A DNA stretch of 64,000 bases. Source: an uncultured Clostridia bacterium. Its GTDB lineage: Bacteria > Bacillota > Clostridia > Oscillospirales > Acutalibacteraceae. Made by a program: the position numbers and the translations under genes. The notes below the pieces were generated by a model. That model was not told the origin of the DNA, ran no database searches, and was given only the letters and a program-made list of their open reading frames with translations. Below, piece after piece: positions 58,892-64,000 of the stretch (positions are counted from its first letter, which is position 1; each line of letters opens with the position of its first letter). The stretch spans positions 37,748 to 101,747 of the forward strand of contig CANRNQ010000007.1 in the NCBI GenBank assembly GCA_947632045.1. Reading direction: 5' to 3'.

Positions 58892-59731
58892 TTACCAGCT
58901 CGTTCTGCCGCCGTCAAGTATAACCGTAGATCCCGTCATATATGTTGTGGCGTCGGAAATCATATATAACACGGTGCATACATATTCGTCGGGCCTGCTC
59001 ATTCTGCCCATAGGAATCAACTTGCTGATTTTGCTTACAAACTCCTCGTCCTGTCCGTTTGATAAGCTGGCAGGACAGAGTGTATTTACACGAATACCCT
59101 TGTCAGCCCAATAAACCGCTAAATATTTTGTAAGCCCTATAATACCGTGCTTTACTACAGAATATGAAACAGGTTTAATAATCTGCTGATCCTCAGGTAA
59201 ACCCTCTTTACGGTAAATTCTCTGGTCCGGTGCAATCAATCCGTAATCAGATGATATATTTAAAATTACACCCGATTTTTGATCCTCCATTACTTTTCCG
59301 AAAACCTGAGCGCACAGCATTGCTCCCGTAAGCCCTACGGCTATATCCTGATTCCATAGCTCAACCGGAAAATCATGAAATCTCATTGCCTTGAGATTAT
59401 CCGATTTAGACTCCACCTTTGGATTGTTGGCTGCATTATTGATAAGCACATCAATATGTCCGTATTTTTCTAATAATTCGTCGCGAATTTTTTCCAAAGC
59501 ATTTCTGTCTGTTATATCCACAACATAACTTTCAACGATTTTATTCTCTCCGTATTCCTTGCGGATCTCATCCTTTACTCTCTCCATACCCGTTGGAACT
59601 ACGTCGAGCAATATTGCAATACCTCCGCCTTCCATAATTGCCTCGGTATGCTTCATTCCAATCAGCCCACCGCCGCCTGTTACCACGCACACCTTATTTT
59701 CTATGCTGAATCTGTCCATATAACGACCCAT
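58892..59731 (-). CDS. Short-chain dehydrogenase/reductase in a sialic-acid-like locus
   Basis: 279 residues. The Rossmann loop is VVTGGGGLIGMKHTEA, NNAANNP is the NNAG-like motif, the catalytic serine is in NISSDYGLI and the YxxxK pair is in PVSYSVVKHGI. SDRs of this kind (PtmA-like) occur in legionaminic/pseudaminic loci. The sugar substrate is unknown. It overlaps the Gfo/Idh gene by a single base (TAATG). GGAGGAG precedes its ATG. Confidence 0.85.
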   Translation of the reverse strand: MGRYMDRFSIENKVCVVTGGGGLIGMKHTEAIMEGGGIAILLDVVPTGMERVKDEIRKEYGENKIVESYVVDITDRNALEKIRDELLEKYGHIDVLINNAANNPKVESKSDNLKAMRFHDFPVELWNQDIAVGLTGAMLCAQVFGKVMEDQKSGVILNISSDYGLIAPDQRIYRKEGLPEDQQIIKPVSYSVVKHGIIGLTKYLAVYWADKGIRVNTLCPASLSNGQDEEFVSKISKLIPMGRMSRPDEYVCTVLYMISDATTYMTGSTVILDGGRTSW

Positions 59732-60783
59732 TATAATATCTCCTCCATCTTTACAACTCTATTTTCCTTATATGATTTTTTTGCCGCAAGAGCCATTTTT
59801 AGGCTCATGATACCGTCTGTCAAATCTATTTTGCTTTCCTTGCTTTCCTCAAGGCAATCAATAAAGTCTTTTAATTCTTCAATAAACATATCGTTTCTTT
59901 GGAAATCCTTGTATGTTGTATTTGAAGCTGTTTCTCCGTCAACAACCAATTTTAAGGCAGCCGAGTTCATGTCTATCTCTATTCTTCCGCATTCGCCTAC
60001 TATTTTAAACCTATGTGACGGAGGATACTGCAAAAAATCAGTATGCGTATAAACGGGAAATGCGTTATTATCCGCATTTGTAAATCTGTATATAGACGAA
60101 GCTCCCGATTCAACGTCTATATCTAATGCGTTGCTTTTTATGTTTAAAGAAAATACATCTGTCGGCTCGCCAAACATATATCTCAGCAAATCCAAATCAT
60201 GAACCTGAAGATTTAAAATCGGTCCGCCGCCCATATCGGAACGCGCCATATACGTTTGCCTGTAATCCTCATAACTGTGCATAGTCGTCACACGTTCGCT
60301 AAATTCACAATCGACAGATAATATCGTTCCTATTGCATTCTTCGACAGTAGCGCTTTGGCTCTTTTTATACATATATGATACCTGTTTTGAAAGCCCATA
60401 AAAATTTTCAGTTTCTTTTCATCGGCAAGCCTTTTCAGCTCTTCAATATTATCCATAGAATCCGAAAGGGGCTTTTCTATAAACAAGTCGCATCCGGCAT
60501 TTGCGCAAGCTAAAGCCGTGTCCATATGCTTTGAGGTGATATTTGTTATAAACGCAGCGTCGGGCTTTTCTGCCAACGCCTTATCCAAATCGGTAAAGAC
60601 CCTTAAATCATATTCATCTTCAAGATTCACTCCATCGCGTATGGTCATATTGTCAGAAAATGTCTGCTGTAAACGCCTTGTTCGATAGGCAATCACCTCA
60701 AATGAATCTCCATATACACGCTTAATATTTCTAAGGTGCCTTTGTCCTATACTGCCCAGTCCTGTAATAAGTATTTTTTTCAT
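59731..60783 (-). CDS. Gfo/Idh/MocA-family oxidoreductase
   Basis: 350 residues. An N-terminal NAD(P)-binding loop (LITGLGSIGQRHLRNI), the conserved EKPLSDS segment, and the C-terminal substrate domain with GGGPILNLQVHDLDLLRYMFG. Family members oxidise, reduce or isomerise sugars and sugar nucleotides. In this cluster it may modify the nonulosonate precursor. The ATG overlaps the NeuA-like stop by four bases (ATGA). Confidence 0.88.
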   Translation of the reverse strand: MKKILITGLGSIGQRHLRNIKRVYGDSFEVIAYRTRRLQQTFSDNMTIRDGVNLEDEYDLRVFTDLDKALAEKPDAAFITNITSKHMDTALACANAGCDLFIEKPLSDSMDNIEELKRLADEKKLKIFMGFQNRYHICIKRAKALLSKNAIGTILSVDCEFSERVTTMHSYEDYRQTYMARSDMGGGPILNLQVHDLDLLRYMFGEPTDVFSLNIKSNALDIDVESGASSIYRFTNADNNAFPVYTHTDFLQYPPSHRFKIVGECGRIEIDMNSAALKLVVDGETASNTTYKDFQRNDMFIEELKDFIDCLEESKESKIDLTDGIMSLKMALAAKKSYKENRVVKMEEIL

Positions 60784-61568
60784 AGCCCGACCTCCTCCAA
60801 TGGTTTGAAGTTCTCGCTTAAATATGAAATGAGAGGATTGTCCTGCTGCGGCATTATTTCCTCCAATTTTTCAAAATCCTTTACGGTATCAACATCTACT
60901 CCGTCTTCAACGACAAATCCTATCATTTTATCGCCGTGGATAGTATCATTTCGCACTATGTTGCTTGTGCTGAGCAGGTCTACATAGCCGTCGGGAATAT
61001 ACACGTCCGGAAATATCTGCCGCGGTTTATTTGTATCATCCAATGTCATATCATCGTACATGGGCTTAAAGTAACCGTCATTACTGCGCAAAAACCATTT
61101 AAACGGAGATACGCTCGCTATGTGTGCCGATCGCAGGCTGGAGGCACTGCTGTCATTCTTCATAGTATAAATTGCTTTTTCAACTACTTTTGGATCTCTT
61201 AACGGATAAGTGGGTCTTAGGTGAACAAACCATTCCGGTACCCTTCCTTCATTTTCATACAGCCAATTTATAAGATGCTCCATAAAGTCAATATCCTTTG
61301 CGTTATCGTCCGCCAATTCAGCCGGACGAATAAACGGAGCTTCTGCTCCGTAATATTTTGCTATTGCCGCATAGCGTTCTGAATCTGTTGATACAATAAC
61401 TCTGTCAATTCTCTGAGAAAGCTTTGCTGCCGCTATTGAGTATGCAAGCATCGGATAGCCAAGCAGACATTTTATATTTTTATTTTTTACACCCTTACTG
61501 CCGGAACGCGCAGGAATAATCGCATATACAGCGTTCTTTGTTATCGTGGATAAAATATCGTTTTTCAT
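60780..61568 (-). CDS. Acylneuraminate (CMP-nonulosonate) cytidylyltransferase
   Basis: 262 residues. The nucleotide-binding start is AIIPARSGSKGVKNKNIK, with the conserved VSTDSERYA and LRPTYPLRDP. It activates a sialic acid, legionaminic acid, KDN or related sugar with CMP. It is the most diagnostic gene of the locus. The NeuA fold is complete, without the C-terminal O-acetylesterase domain of some NeuA enzymes. Confidence 0.9.
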   Translation of the reverse strand: MKNDILSTITKNAVYAIIPARSGSKGVKNKNIKCLLGYPMLAYSIAAAKLSQRIDRVIVSTDSERYAAIAKYYGAEAPFIRPAELADDNAKDIDFMEHLINWLYENEGRVPEWFVHLRPTYPLRDPKVVEKAIYTMKNDSSASSLRSAHIASVSPFKWFLRSNDGYFKPMYDDMTLDDTNKPRQIFPDVYIPDGYVDLLSTSNIVRNDTIHGDKMIGFVVEDGVDVDTVKDFEKLEEIMPQQDNPLISYLSENFKPLEEVGL

Positions 61569-61595
61569 TTATTTGCTCCTTTCGGCACGGCTCGC

Positions 61596-62354
61596 TTATG
61601 CCCTGCCGTAAATGTCCTCATAGCGAATTATATCGTCTTCTCCGAGATAGTCGCCGATTTGCACCTCTGTGATAATAAGCGATTCCTTATCATTACTGTT
61701 TACAAGCCTGTGCTTACACCCTTTTGGTATAAACAAATAGCTGCCGCACTTTACTTCAATTACGGACTCCCCTATTTGCACAGTTCCCTCGCCGTGGACT
61801 ACAACCCAATGCTCCTCTCTGTGGTTATGCGATTGAAGGCTCAATTGAGAGTTTGGCCGCACGCTGATAACCTTGGACTGGAAATACTCGTTGAAAACGG
61901 TGGTCTTGTAGAAGCCCCACGGTCTTTGAAATATTTCATAGTCCACTATATCCTCGTCAAGCGTTAGAAAATCATAAGTAAGATCGGCTTGTATGTCCTG
62001 AAGGAGAAGCGAGTGCATTTGCCTTTTTGTTATAATATTAACGAGTCTTTTATTCTCGTCCAATATCGGCAAAAACTCTATGGAATTATTTTTGAACAAA
62101 TCTATCGCCAAGGAAAGCCCATCGTCTACGGTAAGCGCTATATATTTTTTCTTATACGCGCCCTCTATTCCTGTTTCAAAGGTATTCCCTTTGAGATAAA
62201 AACGTCTTATATCTCCGTCGGTAAGAGTTCCAAGCACAACGTCGTTCTCATCAAGTACTAAAACAAAGCCCTTTTTATTTTCATCTATTTTTTTCAGCGC
62301 CTCAGAAACCGATATATCCGGCGAAACGATAAAGCGCGATAATTTCTCTTTCAT
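61596..62354 (-). CDS. CBS-pair + cupin protein (PMI type II-like cupin)
   Basis: 252 residues. Two CBS motifs fill residues about 8-120 (FVLVLDENDVVLGTLTDGDIRRF and EFLPILDENKRLVNIITKR). The last 110 residues are a cupin, with RPWGFYKTT, SLQSHNHREEHWVVVHGEGTV and YLFIPKGCKHRL; these match mannose-6-phosphate isomerase type II. In related loci CBS pairs are fused to a nucleotidyltransferase (PtmE); here that part is absent and replaced by the cupin. It may be an isomerase or an adenine-nucleotide-sensing regulator. Confidence 0.87.
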   Translation of the reverse strand: MKEKLSRFIVSPDISVSEALKKIDENKKGFVLVLDENDVVLGTLTDGDIRRFYLKGNTFETGIEGAYKKKYIALTVDDGLSLAIDLFKNNSIEFLPILDENKRLVNIITKRQMHSLLLQDIQADLTYDFLTLDEDIVDYEIFQRPWGFYKTTVFNEYFQSKVISVRPNSQLSLQSHNHREEHWVVVHGEGTVQIGESVIEVKCGSYLFIPKGCKHRLVNSNDKESLIITEVQIGDYLGEDDIIRYEDIYGRA

Positions 62355-62377
62355 TTCCTCACCCGAATTTCAAAGAC

Positions 62378-63247
62378 TTAATGCTTGCGGTATTTCAGCT
62401 TGTCCCTCTGCACCTGCTCTATCGGAAGTATTTCCGTTTCTTTATATGCAAGCGCGTCGTGTACCGCGTTAAGCTCCTTCACGAGGTCGCGTATTCCCTC
62501 CGGCTCAAGCGAAGCGGCGTGGTCTGTTCCCTTCCATGTGCGGTCGATAGTATAGTGTCGCTCTATGACGCTCGCCCCGAGGGTATAAGCGGCGACGTCT
62601 ACCGCTATTCCGAGATGATGTCCGGAAAAGCCGATTGCCTTTACCCTATCCTCATAAGCCTGACGCATACGGGTGATTTCAAGCAGGCAAACGTCCTTGT
62701 ACGGAACGGGATAGCCCGATGTGCAGTTAAAAAGGACTAAATCCTTGGCTCTGCCGTTACTTTCAAACAGCTTTACTATCTGCTCCTCCTCGTCGTGACT
62801 CGTCATGCCGAATGAGAGCTGGATCTCTCCCTGATAATTGTCGCAGAGCCACTGGAGCATCTCAAAGTGCGTATTGCAAGCCGAGGGAATTTTTATGAAC
62901 TCAGGCTTCAGCGAGGCTATTTCCTTTGCGCTCGTCATATCCCATACAGAAGTCGAATATGTTATTCCCGCCTCCTCGCACCATTCCTTGAGCTGTGCGT
63001 GCTGGTCTACGGTGAACTCCAAAAATTCTCTGTGCGCGCCGTAAGTATCGCCGTATGAATTTACGGGGTTGGGGTGAGGCGCGTTATACTGTTCCTCGGT
63101 AAGCAGCTCCCTTGGGCAGCGCTTTTGAAATTTGATCGCGTCGGCTTTACAAAAGTGCGCGGCCGTTCTGATGAGGTCCTTGGCTATCTCCATCTGTCCC
63201 ATGTGGTTGCAGCCTGCCTCGGCTATTACATAAGGTTTTTTAAACAT
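62378..63247 (-). CDS. NeuB-family nonulosonic acid synthase lacking the SAF domain
   Basis: About 289 residues from ATG 63247 (GGAGGA upstream); a longer frame to 63262 has no ribosome-binding site. The TIM barrel is typical: VIAEAGCNHMGQM, DAIKFQKR, PSACNTHFEM, FNCTSGYPVPYKDV, and AAYTLGASVIERHYT. It condenses PEP with a hexose or N-acetylhexosamine. Common NeuB proteins are about 340-360 residues because of a C-terminal SAF (antifreeze-like) domain; that domain is missing here. Short synthases of this kind include KDN-9-phosphate synthase, which would fit the adjacent KdsC-like phosphatase. Confidence 0.88.
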   Translation of the reverse strand: MFKKPYVIAEAGCNHMGQMEIAKDLIRTAAHFCKADAIKFQKRCPRELLTEEQYNAPHPNPVNSYGDTYGAHREFLEFTVDQHAQLKEWCEEAGITYSTSVWDMTSAKEIASLKPEFIKIPSACNTHFEMLQWLCDNYQGEIQLSFGMTSHDEEEQIVKLFESNGRAKDLVLFNCTSGYPVPYKDVCLLEITRMRQAYEDRVKAIGFSGHHLGIAVDVAAYTLGASVIERHYTIDRTWKGTDHAASLEPEGIRDLVKELNAVHDALAYKETEILPIEQVQRDKLKYRKH

Positions 63248-63319
63248 ATTAATTTCCTCCATACTTAGTCTTTATTTTTACTATTTTCCTATTTTGCTAA
63301 AATCGCCCGAGCATAGCGC

Positions 63320-64000
63320 TCAGCCAATAACATTTTTGCCCATTTCAAGCGCCGACGCTATAACCGCGTCCATATCGTAATATTTATACTCGGCAAGCCT
63401 GCCGCCGAATATGACGTTTTTCTCTTTCTCCGCGAGGCTTTTATACTCCAAATAAAGCCCGTTGTTCTTCTCGTCGTTTACGGGGTAGTATGGCTCGTCC
63501 CCCTGTTTCCACTCACTGCTATATTCGCGGCTTATGACAGTTTTGGGTAACTCGCGGCCGCTTTCATCCCTGCCGAACTCAAACCACTTATGCTCGATAA
63601 TTCTCGTCCACGGCGTTTCGCGGTCGGTATAGTTTACTGCGGCGTTGCCTTGAAAATTGGGCTTGTCCAGCACCTCGTTTTCAAACCTGACGGAGCGATA
63701 TTCGAGCGCACCAAAGCAGTAATTGAAATAAGCGTCTATCGCTCCGGTATATACTACGCTTTCCGAGAGCTTATCAAGCTCCGACTTGTTTTCAAGATAG
63801 TCAATACCGAGCCGCACCTCGATTCCTTCAAGCATATTCTCGACAAGCCGCGTGTATCCGCCTACGGGGATTCCCTGATAGAGCGCGTTGAAGTAGTTGT
63901 TGTCAAAGGTCAATCGCACGGGAAGGCGCTTTATTATGAACGCGGGCAAGTCCTTACAATCTCTGCCCCACTGCTTTTCCGTATATCCCTTTACGAGCTT
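63320..64000 (-). CDS. glf: UDP-galactopyranose mutase Glf, 5' end outside the window
   Basis: About the last 226 residues of a flavoenzyme that converts UDP-galactopyranose to UDP-galactofuranose. Beyond the right edge lies the FAD domain. Seen here are GYTEKQWGRD, RLPVRLTFDNNYF, YQGIPVGGYTRLVE, VVYTGAIDAYFNY, and the C-terminal GGRLAEYKYYDMD, all typical. It is the first visible gene of the glycan locus and sits 72 bases before neuB. Confidence 0.93.
   Translation of the reverse strand, partial: KLVKGYTEKQWGRDCKDLPAFIIKRLPVRLTFDNNYFNALYQGIPVGGYTRLVENMLEGIEVRLGIDYLENKSELDKLSESVVYTGAIDAYFNYCFGALEYRSVRFENEVLDKPNFQGNAAVNYTDRETPWTRIIEHKWFEFGRDESGRELPKTVISREYSSEWKQGDEPYYPVNDEKNNGLYLEYKSLAEKEKNVIFGGRLAEYKYYDMDAVIASALEMGKNVIG

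Overview
This window looks like chromosomal DNA of a Gram-positive, gut-type member of the Clostridia, most likely Ruminococcus/Oscillospiraceae-like. The signs are Shine-Dalgarno (AGGAGG) starts with many TTG/GTG codons, consensus sigma-A promoters, LL-diaminopimelate aminotransferase (DapL), a giant BspA-type leucine-rich-repeat protein ending in a dockerin, high-molecular-weight rubredoxin, and lipoprotein and wall-polymer genes. Most genes lie on the minus strand. The species assignment is inference.

Layout from left to right. (1) 1-12.8 kb is a compact minus-strand housekeeping string. In transcription order it runs nusB, a TsaD-like paralogue, xseA, xseB, ispA, dxs, tlyA, nadK, argR, recN, recJ and rel (cut by the left edge). 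Many junctions overlap and re-initiate. (2) 13.2-17.6 kb has yajC and a TIGR04086-type membrane protein (+), cysK and a small lipoprotein (-), and a secreted SleB-like repeat protein (+). (3) 18-23.7 kb is one 1896-residue LRR/dockerin surface protein (-). (4) 24.3-27 kb has a CPBP protease, tadA, a DUF896 protein and a flavoprotein-rubredoxin (+). (5) 27.3-38.7 kb is a cell-envelope region (-): Gx transporter, NusG domain II protein, LCP ligase, TarJ/TarI-like CDP-ribitol enzymes, LicD, a GT2 glycosyltransferase, a membrane protein, an M20 dipeptidase and YfhO. (6) 39.1-42.8 kb has a YfbR-like nucleotidase (+) and a copper operon (csoR-copA, with an in-frame copZ-like tail) behind a textbook operator. 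(7) 42.9-56.9 kb (-) has a phosphotransferase; ddl-murF-uracil-DNA glycosylase; and an ANTAR regulator followed by carA, a carB-dapF fused reading frame, pyrG, dapL and an unknown gene. (8) 57.4 kb to the end has a small lipoprotein (+), then a visibly AT-richer glycan locus (-): glf (cut by the right edge), short NeuB, CBS-cupin, NeuA-like, Gfo/Idh, SDR, HAD phosphatase and a truncated acyltransferase.

The most striking structure is not a gene. Nine copies of a compound palindromic element recur in the intergenic spaces between 14.2 and 57.3 kb. Each has an outer inverted repeat built on GGGCGGCGACC / GGTCGCCGCCC. Inside it lie a short GC hairpin, a central A-stem-loop-stem-T unit that looks like a bidirectional terminator, and a longer hairpin with a pyrimidine-rich 5' arm. 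Five copies also have 9-12 bp terminal inverted repeats giving a fixed overall size of 223-232 bp. The arm sequences differ between copies but change together so that pairing is kept. The long and short hairpins occur in either order, while the loop motif stays on the same strand in seven of nine copies. I do not recognise this family.

Other points to check: the carB-dapF and copA-copZ fused frames, both with good internal ribosome-binding sites; two decayed gene remnants (a REC/GGDEF chimera and the acyltransferase N-terminus); and the sialic-acid-like pathway with a SAF-less NeuB and a CBS-cupin protein.
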